Assembly: GCF_010685995.1 (NCBI RefSeq)
Contig: NZ_JAAGWK010000028.1
Coordinates: 26,647 to 90,646 of the forward strand
Length of the DNA stretch: 64,000 bases
Origin: Goekera deserti
Lineage (GTDB): Bacteria; Actinomycetota; Actinomycetes; Mycobacteriales; Geodermatophilaceae
Reading direction: 5' to 3'
Below, piece by piece: positions 54,648 to 62,689 of this stretch. Under the pieces are notes generated by a model. The model ran no database searches. It saw only the letters and a program-made list of their open reading frames with translations, and had not been told where the DNA came from. The position numbers and the translations under genes were made by a program. Within the stretch, counting starts at the first letter, position 1; every line of letters starts with the position of its first letter.

Positions 54648-55580
54648 ATGGCCAGAACTGCGACCCGTCGTCCCGCCACCGCCCGTGCAGCCGGCGACGT
54701 CAACCCCAAGGCGCCGTGCGCGTGCGGCTCCGGCCGCCGGTACAAGCACTGCCACGGATCCGGCTACACCCCCGCCGTCGGCCGCCCCTTCGAGGGCCTG
54801 CCGGGCGAGGCCGACTGGGTCGCGCTGCGCGAGCTGGTCTCCGCGGCCACGGCGCCGCTGACCACGGTGGACGGCCGCAGCGTCACCCTGGCCAGCGTGC
54901 TGCCGGGCGCCAGCCCGGCCCTGGTGCGGGCCAACGGCGAGATCCTGCTCGGCGTGCAGCTGCAGACCTCCTCCGAGGACGTCAGCCGTGACCTGGGCAC
55001 CGCGCTCGCGGCGGCCCTCGAGGCGCCGGTCGGCGCCCCGGTCGACCCGGGCCCGATCGGTGGCGCCGGCTCCGCCGGGCCCCGGCTGCAGGACCTGCTG
55101 GACACGTCCGTGCCGCTGGAGGTGACCGTGCACGAGGACTTCGGCTTCTGGCTGGAGGGCACCGGTGCCGGGCCGGAGGCGCAGGCCGGGCTGCAGGGCG
55201 CCAACGACGCGATCATCCCGACGGTGCGTCTGGAGGGCCTGGACGCGGCCTACTGGTGCCGGCCCGCCGCCGACCGGGCACACGTGCGCTGGGTCCGCCC
55301 GGAGCCGGAGGAGGCCCTGCTCGACGCGCTGGCCCGGCTGGGCGCGGCCGAGCAGCTGTCCCTGGGCGAGGGCACCAAGTACGCCGGCGCCTTCCGGGCC
55401 CACGGCCTGATGGTGCCGGTCTGGGACGTGCCGGCCGAGACGCCCGCCGCGGACTGGGCGGCGCCGTCGGCTGCGTTCCACGACCGGCTCGCCGCTGCGC
55501 TGCAGGTCAGCGACCCGCTCAGCTCCGACGAGCGGCGCTCCCGCGCCGGGCTGCTCTCCCGCCAGGTCACGCTCCGCTGA
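54648..55580 (+). CDS. DUF5926 protein with N-terminal SEC-C zinc motif
   Basis: Protein of 310 aa. Near the N-terminus (residues 23-36) is a SEC-C motif, CACGSGRRYKHCHGSG, a small zinc-binding module known from SecA. The rest (WVALRELVSAATAPLT ... TVHEDFGFWLEG ... ADWAAPSAAFHDRLAAAL) matches the actinobacteria-restricted DUF5926 pattern. TACGCT (54635-54640) stands seven nt before the ATG, giving a likely leaderless message. Function unknown. Its stop is followed by the repeats at 55613-55679. Confidence 0.87.
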   Translation: MARTATRRPATARAAGDVNPKAPCACGSGRRYKHCHGSGYTPAVGRPFEGLPGEADWVALRELVSAATAPLTTVDGRSVTLASVLPGASPALVRANGEILLGVQLQTSSEDVSRDLGTALAAALEAPVGAPVDPGPIGGAGSAGPRLQDLLDTSVPLEVTVHEDFGFWLEGTGAGPEAQAGLQGANDAIIPTVRLEGLDAAYWCRPAADRAHVRWVRPEPEEALLDALARLGAAEQLSLGEGTKYAGAFRAHGLMVPVWDVPAETPAADWAAPSAAFHDRLAAALQVSDPLSSDERRSRAGLLSRQVTLR

Positions 55581-55612
55581 CGTCCCGGGCCGGCCGACCG
55601 GTCCACCTCCGC

Positions 55613-55679
55613 ACGCTTGTGCTCTGCATCGTGGACACGCTTGTGCTCTGCATCGGGGAGCCGTGCAGAGCACAAGCGT
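55613..55679. repeat. Direct plus inverted 19-bp repeats
   Basis: ACGCTTGTGCTCTGCATCG occurs at 55613-55631 and 55637-55655 (24 bp apart), and its inverse TGCAGAGCACAAGCGT at 55664-55679, able to form a 16-bp stem with either copy. TCGAGGGGGG follows at 55679-55688. It lies between the convergent SEC-C and MMPL genes and probably serves as terminator. The layout parallels the palindromes at 35906-35944 and 21414-21502. Confidence 0.8.
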
Positions 55680-55689
55680 CGAGGGGGGA

Positions 55690-55852
55690 CAGGCCTGGCC
55701 GCCCCTCGGACCCGGCCGCCCTTCGGACCCGCCTGCCCCTCGCCCCGGCCGCCCCTCGACCCGGCGCCTTTCGGACCAGGCCGCCCCTCGCCCCCGGCCG
55801 CCCCCGCCCACGGCTGCCCTCGCCCCCGGCTGCCCCCGGCCCCGGCCGCCCC
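55690..55852. repeat. Degenerate C-rich tandem repeat
   Basis: About 160 bp of imperfect 15-24 bp units of the type GGCCGCCCCTCG-GACCC or CCCCGGC lie directly after the MMPL stop. It is not a plausible gene; it looks like slippage-expanded low-complexity DNA. Confidence 0.6.
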
Positions 55853-57976
55853 TCAGCTCCGCGCCGTCTCCAGCGGTGCGGGCTGGCGAGTCGGCTCCGG
55901 CTCGCTCCGGGACAGCGCCGAGGGCCACCAGAAGCGGCGGTCGAGCATGCTCACCAGCGCGGGCACGAGCACGCTGCGCACCAGCAGCGTGTCCAGCAGC
56001 ACGCCGAGGCCCACGATCACACCGAGCTGGGTCAGCGTGATCAGCGGCAGCACGCCCAGCACGGCGAAGACCGCGGCCAGCAGCACCCCGGCACTGGTGA
56101 TCACCCCGCCGGTGACCGCCACCGCGGTCACCATCCCGGCCCGGGTGCCGGCGTGCGCTGCCTCCTCCCGGGCCCGGGTGACCAGGAAGATGTTGTAGTC
56201 CACCCCCAGGGCCACCAGGAACAGGAACGCCAGCAGCGGGACGCCGGCGTCGAGCGCCGGGAAGTCGAACAGGGTGCGGAACAGCAGCCAGCCGGCCCCC
56301 ATCGCCGCCGCGTAGCTGGCGATGACGGTGAGGATGAGCAGCACCGAGGCCACCACCGCGCGCAGCAGCGTGAGCAGCACGACGAGCACCACCGCGAGCA
56401 CCAGCGGGATGACCACCAGCCGGTCACGGGCGGCGGCGTCCCGGGCGTCGAGCTCGGTGGCCTCCGTGCCGCCGACGAGCGCGTCCGAGCCGGGCACCGC
56501 GGCGACGGCCTCGCGCAGGGCCCGCACCGTGTCGAAGCTCTGCTCGCTGCCCGGCCGGGCGTCGAGCACCACGTCGACCTGGGTGAGGTCGCCGTCGGTC
56601 TCGCCGACGGTCGCGGCGTCCACCCCGGGGACGGCGCGGGCGGCCGAGGCCACCTGCTCGGCGGTGGCCGCACTGGTGATCACCGCCGCCGGGTCGGCGG
56701 TGCCGGCGGCGAACCCCGCCGCCAGGGTCTCCAGCCCCTCGGCGGACTCCACCGGCTCGCGGAACTGCTCGGTGAGCGACAGCCCGGCCGAGATGGCGGT
56801 GGTGCCGGTGGCGAGCACGCCCAGCACGATCACGCTGGCCACCGCGACCCGCCGCGGGTACCGCACGACGGCGGCGCCGATCCGGGACCACGGGCCGCTG
56901 CGGGTGGGGTCGGGCTGACCCAGGCGCGGGGTGAACGGCCAGAAGAGCCCCCGGCCGAACAGCACCAGCGCCGCCGGCAGCACGACCAGCGCGTACACCA
57001 CGGCGACGGCGATCCCGGCGGCCCCGGCCAGGCCGATGCTGCGGCTGCCCGGGGTCACCGCGGCGGCCAGGGTGAGCAGGGCGAGGAACACGGTGCCGGA
57101 GCTGGCCAGCACCGCGGGCCCGGCCGAGCGGAGCGCGCGCTGCATGGCGGTGTGCCGGTCCTCGGTGCGGCGCAGCTCCTCGCGGTACCGGGCGATGAGC
57201 AGCAGCGCGTAGTTGGTGCCGGCGCCGAAGACGAGCACGGACGTGATGCCCACGGTCGAGTCGTCCACGGTCAGCCCGGTGGTGCGGGTGAGCACGGCCA
57301 CCACCTTCGCGGCGACCTGGTCACCGACCGCGATGACCGTCAGCGGAACCAGCCACAGCCACGGACTGCGGTAGGTGAGCAGCAGCAGCAGCGCCACGAC
57401 CAGCGCGGTGGCCGCGAGCAGCGTGATGTCGGCGCCCTCGAACACCGCGCCGAGGTCGGCGGTGAAGGCGGCGTTGCCGGTGACCTGGGCGCGCAGCCCG
57501 TCCGGCAGGTCGGTGGCGGCCTCGGCCCGCAGCCGCTCGACGGTCGTGCCCAGCTCCGCGGTCGGCAGGTCGGCCGGCAGGGAGACGCTGACCAGCGCGG
57601 CGGCCCGGTCGTCGGCGACGACGGGCGGGGACACCGGGGAGTCGGGGAACGCCGCGGTGACGGCGTCCGCACGCTCGCCGAGCGCGGCGACGTCGGCGTC
57701 GGTCAGCGTCCCGCCGGGCCGGCTGTAGACGATCAGCGCCGGGTCGACCGAGGCGGACGGCAGCCGCTGCTGCAGGGCCGCGACCTCGGTGGAGTCGGCC
57801 CCGGACGGCAGCGCGGCGGTGACCTCCTGGGAGACCCTCGGCGAGCCGCCGAGGGCCAGCGCGGCAGCGGAGACCAGCAGGGCGAGCAGCACCACCACCC
57901 ACTTGGACCGCCGTCCGGCGACCAGTCCGGCCAGCCGGTCGCCCACACCACTGCTTCGACCACCGAGAAGTTCCAC
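55853..57976 (-). CDS. MMPL/RND-family exporter
   Basis: Membrane transporter of 707 aa, with 11-12 helices in two MMPL halves. Helix 1 is WVVVLLALLVSAAALALGG; helices 2-6 are at about 175-360, including VGITSVLVFGAGTNYALLLIARYREELR; the second half has FLVALGVDYNIFLVTRAREEAAH (residues 600-635), the proton-relay segment. The two outer domains are short. The GTG at 57976 is set by a strong promoter (TTGACC-N17-TATCTT) that puts transcription at the start codon. The neighbouring MarR regulator is divergent. Such pumps export lipids, siderophores or drugs; the substrate is unknown. Confidence 0.9.
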   Translation of the reverse strand: MELLGGRSSGVGDRLAGLVAGRRSKWVVVLLALLVSAAALALGGSPRVSQEVTAALPSGADSTEVAALQQRLPSASVDPALIVYSRPGGTLTDADVAALGERADAVTAAFPDSPVSPPVVADDRAAALVSVSLPADLPTAELGTTVERLRAEAATDLPDGLRAQVTGNAAFTADLGAVFEGADITLLAATALVVALLLLLTYRSPWLWLVPLTVIAVGDQVAAKVVAVLTRTTGLTVDDSTVGITSVLVFGAGTNYALLLIARYREELRRTEDRHTAMQRALRSAGPAVLASSGTVFLALLTLAAAVTPGSRSIGLAGAAGIAVAVVYALVVLPAALVLFGRGLFWPFTPRLGQPDPTRSGPWSRIGAAVVRYPRRVAVASVIVLGVLATGTTAISAGLSLTEQFREPVESAEGLETLAAGFAAGTADPAAVITSAATAEQVASAARAVPGVDAATVGETDGDLTQVDVVLDARPGSEQSFDTVRALREAVAAVPGSDALVGGTEATELDARDAAARDRLVVIPLVLAVVLVVLLTLLRAVVASVLLILTVIASYAAAMGAGWLLFRTLFDFPALDAGVPLLAFLFLVALGVDYNIFLVTRAREEAAHAGTRAGMVTAVAVTGGVITSAGVLLAAVFAVLGVLPLITLTQLGVIVGLGVLLDTLLVRSVLVPALVSMLDRRFWWPSALSRSEPEPTRQPAPLETARS

Positions 57977-57983
57977 GATGGAG

Positions 57984-58012
57984 AAGATAGGATGGCGAGC
58001 GGCGACGGTCAA
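57984..58012 (-). promoter_or_regulatory. Promoter of the MMPL gene, leaderless
   Basis: On the minus strand TTGACC (58007-58012) and TATCTT (57984-57989) are 17 bp apart, near consensus, and the -10 ends seven nt before the GTG at 57976, so the transcript should begin at or beside the start codon. GAGAAG occurs at 57965-57970 and 57981-57986 and may be part of a MarR site. Confidence 0.75.
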
Positions 58013-58047
58013 CCGGACCGCCACCGGCCGGAGGACGGGAGTGCGAC

Positions 58048-58524
58048 GTGACGGAGTCGACCGCCCCGGACGCCGACGAGGTCATGACGCTGCTCCGGCG
58101 TTTCGCGGTGGAGACCGACCGCTACGTCGAGTCCTCCGGGACGCAGCACGACCTGCACCGGACCGACCTGAACGCCCTCGCGGTGATCCTGGACGCGAAC
58201 CGGGCCGGTGAGCCGCTCACCCCGTCCCGACTGGGCGCGGCCCTGCACCTCAGCTCACCGGCCACCACCGCCCTGCTGGACCGGCTGGAGCGGGCCGGGC
58301 ACGTGCGGCGCACCCGCAGCACCGTCGACCGCCGCCGGGTGGACCTGGAGATGACCCGCGCCGCCGGCCTCGTGGCCGGGGAGCTGTTCGGCCCGCTGGG
58401 CCGGTCGGTCGGGGCGGCCGTCGAGCGGTACGGGCCCGAGGAGCGCGCGCTCGTCGCCCGGTTCCTGCGCGACGTCATCGCAGCCACCGTCGCCGCGCGG
58501 CAGACCCCCACGCCGCCGTCCTGA
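58048..58524 (+). CDS. MarR-family regulator
   Basis: Winged-helix regulator of 158 aa: LNALAVILDANRAGEPLTPSRLGAALHLSSPATTALLDRLERAGHVRRTRSTVDRRRVDLEMTRAAG (residues 31-100). The GTG at 58048 has GGGAG upstream. It is divergent from the MMPL exporter with a 71-bp shared spacer and so likely represses it. The last codons (PPS stop) fall inside a 32-bp tandem repeat, so the present C-terminus was shaped by that duplication. Confidence 0.92.
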   Translation: MTESTAPDADEVMTLLRRFAVETDRYVESSGTQHDLHRTDLNALAVILDANRAGEPLTPSRLGAALHLSSPATTALLDRLERAGHVRRTRSTVDRRRVDLEMTRAAGLVAGELFGPLGRSVGAAVERYGPEERALVARFLRDVIAATVAARQTPTPPS

Positions 58525-58586
58525 CCGGCCCGCCGGGTCGCCTCCCGCCGTCCTGACCGGCCCGCCGGGTCGCCTCCCGCCGTCCT
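58513..58586. repeat. 32-bp tandem repeat over the marR stop codon
   Basis: Units start at 58513, 58545 and 58577; the first two are identical (CCGCCGTCCTGACCGG then CCCGCCGGGTCGCCTC), the third is partial. The first unit contains the marR stop codon. Confidence 0.85.
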
Positions 58587-58619
58587 GCGGCGGCCCCGGG
58601 CCCGTCCTAGGCTCGGGCG

Positions 58620-59588
58620 GTGGACCTCCGCCCCGGCGACGAGGTCGGCGGCCGCGTCGTCCAGGCCATGATCGGCCGGGGCGGGACCAGCACGGTCTAC
58701 CGGGTCACCGACCCCGACGGGCGGGTGGTGGCGCTCAAGCTGCTCGACGTCGAGCAGGTCCGCTCGGACGTCGCCCGGGCCCGGTTCCACCGCGAGTTCG
58801 AGATCGCCCGGGAACTGCGGCACCCGCACGTGATCGAGGTGCTCGACCACGGCGAGGCGCCGGCCCGCGTCCCCGGCGCGCGACCCCTGCTCTGGACGAC
58901 GATGGAGCACGTCGACGGCGTCACCGGCAGCTCGCTGGTGCCCGGCCCGCACGCCGAGCCCGACCTGCCCCGGGTGCTGGCGGTCGCCGGTCAGGTCGCG
59001 GGCGCGCTGGACCACGCGCACGCCCGCGACGTCGTCCACCGGGACGTGAAGCCGTCCAACGTGCTGGTCCGGGCGGTCGACGGCGCCCCGTGGGCGGTGC
59101 TCACCGACTTCGGCATCGCCCGGTTCCTCGACGACGCCCGCCCGCTGGCCCGCAACGGGCGGGTGCTCGGCTCGCTGCCCTACGCCGCCCCGGAGGTGCT
59201 GCAGGCCCAGCAGCTGAGCGGCGCGACCGACGTCTACGGGCTGGCCTGCACGCTCGTGGAGTGGCTCACCGGCCGGCCGCCGTTCCCGCTGCCCAGCCCG
59301 TTCGCGATCGTGCACGCGCACCTGACCCGACCACCGCCGGAGCTCCACCGGCGGCGCGGCTGGCTGCCGCGGGCGCTGGGGCCGGTCGTGGCCCGGGCCC
59401 TCGCGAAGGACCCGGCCGACCGGTACGTCCGCTGCACGGAGTTCACCGACCTCGTGGCCGGGCTGCTGTCCGGCGTCGAACCGGTCCGGCCGGCCGCGGA
59501 GCAGCAGGGCCGGCTGTCGGGCTGGCTCGGACGCCGCGCGGTCGCCTGGAACCCGAACGTCGCACGGAGTTCACGCCGGGACGGTTGA
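58620..59588 (+). CDS. Ser/Thr protein kinase (soluble, PknB-like)
   Basis: Hanks-type kinase of 322 aa. The glycine loop is IGRGGTSTVYRV, the ATP-binding Lys is K40 (VVALKLL), the catalytic loop VHRDVKPSNVLV, the DFG motif LTDFGIARF, and the activation segment end GSLPYAAPEV. It has no membrane segment or extracellular PASTA domain, so it is a free cytosolic kinase. The GTG at 58620 is six nt after TAGGCT (58608-58613), consistent with leaderless expression. Partner phosphatase and targets are not adjacent, though a SpoIIE phosphatase is elsewhere in the window. Confidence 0.93.
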   Translation: MDLRPGDEVGGRVVQAMIGRGGTSTVYRVTDPDGRVVALKLLDVEQVRSDVARARFHREFEIARELRHPHVIEVLDHGEAPARVPGARPLLWTTMEHVDGVTGSSLVPGPHAEPDLPRVLAVAGQVAGALDHAHARDVVHRDVKPSNVLVRAVDGAPWAVLTDFGIARFLDDARPLARNGRVLGSLPYAAPEVLQAQQLSGATDVYGLACTLVEWLTGRPPFPLPSPFAIVHAHLTRPPPELHRRRGWLPRALGPVVARALAKDPADRYVRCTEFTDLVAGLLSGVEPVRPAAEQQGRLSGWLGRRAVAWNPNVARSSRRDG

Positions 59589-59648
59589 TGGTGGCAACGA
59601 CCGGGGTACGGGTCGCCGACCCCGTCGGCACGATCAGATCGGCCCGCC

Positions 59649-61193
59649 ATGAGCGCAGCACCCAGGCAGGACGCCACGTACGACAACTCCGTGCACAGTC
59701 AGGAGGACGAGGGCTACCACAAGGGCCTCAAGCCGCGTCAGCTGCAGATGATCGCCATCGGTGGGGCGATCGGGACGGGCCTGTTCCTCGGCGCCGGCGG
59801 CCGGCTGGCGAGCGCCGGCCCGGGGCTGTTCCTGGTCTACGCCGTCTGCGGCGTCTTCGTGTTCCTGATCCTGCGGGCCCTGGGCGAGCTGGTCCTGCAC
59901 CGCCCGTCGTCCGGGTCGTTCGTGTCCTACGCGCGGGAGTTCTACGGCGAGAAGGCCGCCTTCGTCGCGGGCTGGATGTACTTCGTCAACTGGGCGCTGA
60001 CCGCGATGGTCGACGTCACCGCGATCGCCACCTACATGCACTTCTGGGGCGCCTTCGAGGTGGTGCCGCAGTGGGTCATCGCGCTGATCGCGCTCGGGAT
60101 CGTGCTGTCGATGAACCTGATCTCGGTGAAGCTCTTCGGCGAGCTCGAGTTCTGGGCCGCGATGGTCAAGGTGATCGCGCTGGTGGCGTTCCTGGTGATC
60201 GGCACGGTGTTCCTGGCCGGCCGCTTCGACATCCAGGGCCAGCCCACCGGCTTCAGCGTCATCTCGGACTCCGGCGGCCTCTTCCCGACCGGCGTGTTCC
60301 CGGTGGTCATCGTGACCTCGGGGGTGATCTTCGCCTACGCGGCCGTCGAGCTGGTGGGCACCGCGGCGGGGGAGACGGAGAACCCGGAGAAGATCATGCC
60401 CCGGGCGATCAACTCGGTGATCTTCCGGATCGCCGTGTTCTACGTCGGCTCGCTGGTGCTGCTGGCCCTGCTGCTGCCCTACACCGCCTACGAGGCCGGG
60501 ACGAGCCCGTTCGTCACGTTCTTCGACTCGATCGGCGTCGACGGTGCCGGCACGATCATGAACATCGTCGTGCTCACCGCGGCGCTGTCCAGCCTGAACG
60601 CCGGGCTCTACTCGACCGGGCGCATCCTGCGCTCGATGTCGATGAACGGCAGCGCCCCGGCCTTCACGGGCCGGATGAGCGCGAACGGCGTGCCCTACGG
60701 CGGCATCCTGCTCACCGGGTTCCTGACCCTGTTCGGCGTGGCGCTCAACGCCGTCGCGCCGGGGCAGGCGTTCGAGATCGTGCTCAACATGTCGGCCCTG
60801 GGGATCATCTCCTCCTGGGGCACGATCGTGCTGTGCCAGCTGCGGCTGTACGCCTGGTCGAAGAAGGGCATCATCGAGCGCCCGCACTTCCGGATGATCG
60901 GCGCACCCTGGACCGGGTACGCGACGCTCGCGTTCCTCGCCGTCGTGCTGGTGCTCATGGCCCTCGACGCACCGATCGGCAGCTGGACCGTCGCCACCCT
61001 GGTGGTCATCGTGCCGGCGCTGGTCGGCGGGTGGTACCTGGTGCGCGGCCGGGTGCTCGCGGTCGCCCAGGAGCGGATGGGCTACACCGGCGAGCACCCG
61101 GTCGTGGCCAACCGCCCGGTCGAGGCCGACCCGACCCCGCGCGAGCGCCGCGGCGGGACGGGCAGCAGCTCCGGCCGGGGCGGCGCGGACTGA
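59649..61193 (+). CDS. APC-family amino acid permease (AnsP-like)
   Basis: Membrane permease of 514 aa with 12 helices. [46 protein letters not shown] is the typical AAT-family start, and [23 protein letters not shown] and [26 protein letters not shown] are conserved. The pattern fits L-asparagine/proline-type permeases (AnsP, GabP relatives). The start is the ATG at 59649. A Gly/Ser/Arg-rich tail of about 30 residues ends it. It is 60 bp downstream of the kinase and probably separately expressed. A small stem at 61198-61214 (GGTCCG-GCGGT-CGGACC) follows the stop as possible terminator. Confidence 0.9.
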   Translation: MSAAPRQDATYDNSVHSQEDEGYHKGLKPRQLQMIAIGGAIGTGLFLGAGGRLASAGPGLFLVYAVCGVFVFLILRALGELVLHRPSSGSFVSYAREFYGEKAAFVAGWMYFVNWALTAMVDVTAIATYMHFWGAFEVVPQWVIALIALGIVLSMNLISVKLFGELEFWAAMVKVIALVAFLVIGTVFLAGRFDIQGQPTGFSVISDSGGLFPTGVFPVVIVTSGVIFAYAAVELVGTAAGETENPEKIMPRAINSVIFRIAVFYVGSLVLLALLLPYTAYEAGTSPFVTFFDSIGVDGAGTIMNIVVLTAALSSLNAGLYSTGRILRSMSMNGSAPAFTGRMSANGVPYGGILLTGFLTLFGVALNAVAPGQAFEIVLNMSALGIISSWGTIVLCQLRLYAWSKKGIIERPHFRMIGAPWTGYATLAFLAVVLVLMALDAPIGSWTVATLVVIVPALVGGWYLVRGRVLAVAQERMGYTGEHPVVANRPVEADPTPRERRGGTGSSSGRGGAD

Positions 61194-61280
61194 CCCGGGT
61201 CCGGCGGTCGGACCGGAGGACCTCCTCCAGAGATGACGGCACCGTTACGACAACGTGACCACCCAGGTTCACCGCGAGTA

Positions 61281-61309
61281 TTGACGCCCCCCCTCTGTGA
61301 GCGCTCACA
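61281..61309 (+). promoter_or_regulatory. LacI-type operator at the sugar ABC promoter
   Basis: TGTGAGCGCTCACA at 61296-61309 is a perfect 14-bp palindrome with the central CG of LacI/GalR operators. TTGACG at 61281-61286 could be the -35, putting the operator over the -10 region. It is 70 bp before the substrate-binding protein gene and suggests repression released by a sugar. Confidence 0.75.
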
Positions 61310-61379
61310 CTGACTCGCCCGCACAGCTGCGGGTCTGCTGCCGCACAGGTGGCAGGAGTGCTCGCAGAGGAGATGGCAC

Positions 61380-62525
61380 GTGGCAGCACAGACGCTGAGG
61401 ATGACGGCCCTGGGTGCGGTGCTGGCCCTCGGGCTGGCCGGCTGCGGCGGCGACGGCGCCGGCGGCAGCTCGAACTCGGCCGACGCTGCACCCGAGGACC
61501 TCACGATCGGCGTCTCGATGCCGACCGAGACCTCGGAGCGGTGGATCGCCGACGGCGCCGCCGTCGAGTCGCAGCTCGAGGACGCCGGCTACCAGGTGGA
61601 CCTGCAGTACGCCGGGGACGACATCCCGACGCAGTCCCAGCAGGTCGACCAGATGATCACCCAGGGCGCCGACCTGCTGATCATCGCCGCGATCGACGGC
61701 ACCGCGCTGAGCAGCCAGCTCGACGCGGCCGCCGCGGAGGGCATCAAGGTGATCTCCTACGACCGGCTGATCCGCGACAACGAGAACGTGGACTTCTACG
61801 TCAGCTTCGACAACTACAAGGTCGGCGTGGCCCAGGGCACGGCCCTGCTCACCGGTCTCGGCTTGCTGAACGAGGACGGCTCGCCGGGCACCGCCACCGG
61901 CCCCTTCAACATCGAGCTGTTCGCCGGCTCGCTGGACGACAACAACGCCGGGTTCTTCTTCAACGGCGCCATCGACACGCTCCAGCCGTTCATCGACGAC
62001 GGCACGCTGGTGGTGAAGTCCGGCCAGACCGAGATCGACCAGGCCGCCACCCTGCGGTGGGACCAGGCGACCGCCCAGCGCCGGATGGACGACCTGCTGA
62101 CCCGCTCGTACAACGACGGGTCCGTCGTCAACGGCGTGCTCTCGCCCTACGACGGCATCTCCCGCGGCATCATCACGTCGCTGCAGAACGCCGGCTACGG
62201 CGCCGCCGACAAGCCGATCCCGGTCGTCACCGGCCAGGACGCCGAGATCGCCTCGGTCAAGCTGATCGCCGACGGCGTGCAGAACTCGACGATCTTCAAG
62301 GACACCCGCCTGCTCGCCGAGCAGGCCGTCATCGCCGCCGAGGCGTTCCTCGAGGGCGACACGCCCGAGGCGAACGACACCACGACCTACGACAACGGCA
62401 AGAAGGTCGTCCCGTCCTACCTGCTGCCGATCCAGACGGTTTACAAGGACGACATCCAGTCGGTCCTCGTCGACTCCGGCTACTGGTCCGCCGACGAGGT
62501 CGCCAAGGGTCAGGCCGACGACTGA
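61380..62525 (+). CDS. ChvE/XylF-type sugar-binding lipoprotein of an ABC transporter
   Basis: Periplasmic-binding-type lipoprotein of 381 aa. The lipobox is LAGC with Cys22 as lipidation site, followed by a Gly/Ser-rich linker; then a type-I sugar-binding fold: LTIGVSMPTETSERWIADGAAVESQL, ADLLIIAAIDGTALSSQLDAAAAEGIKVISYDRLI, TGQDAEIASVKLIADG. The pattern matches ChvE (multiple monosaccharide binding; xylose, glucose, galactose, arabinose). The GTG at 61380 has GAGGAG nine nt upstream. A LacI-type operator precedes it and the GguA/XylG-type ATPase follows. Confidence 0.93.
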   Translation: MAAQTLRMTALGAVLALGLAGCGGDGAGGSSNSADAAPEDLTIGVSMPTETSERWIADGAAVESQLEDAGYQVDLQYAGDDIPTQSQQVDQMITQGADLLIIAAIDGTALSSQLDAAAAEGIKVISYDRLIRDNENVDFYVSFDNYKVGVAQGTALLTGLGLLNEDGSPGTATGPFNIELFAGSLDDNNAGFFFNGAIDTLQPFIDDGTLVVKSGQTEIDQAATLRWDQATAQRRMDDLLTRSYNDGSVVNGVLSPYDGISRGIITSLQNAGYGAADKPIPVVTGQDAEIASVKLIADGVQNSTIFKDTRLLAEQAVIAAEAFLEGDTPEANDTTTYDNGKKVVPSYLLPIQTVYKDDIQSVLVDSGYWSADEVAKGQADD

Positions 62526-62553
62526 CCCGGGTCCACCGACCCGCCGCACGACA

Positions 62554-62591
62554 CGGCCGGGCCGGGCAGCGCGTGCTGCCCGGCCCGGCCG
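62554..62591 (+). other. Strong intercistronic hairpin after the binding-protein gene
   Basis: CGGCCGGGCCGGGCAGC (62554-62570) and its exact complement (62575-62591) form a 17-bp stem with loop GCGT, 29 bp past the stop. Such stems typically stop or stall transcription and shield the binding-protein message, so that it is made in excess over ATPase and permease. Confidence 0.75.
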
Positions 62592-62689
62592 GCACCACCC
62601 CCGGCGCGGCCATCCCCGGGGAGGGGCTCGACCGGGCCCCGCGGGCGGAGCAGACTCCACCCGCACCCACGACGAGGACGACGGAGTCC

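Noticed and set aside
55690..55852. Small Pro-rich protein
   Set aside because: The C-rich sequence is open in all frames because of composition; there is no start with a ribosome site.
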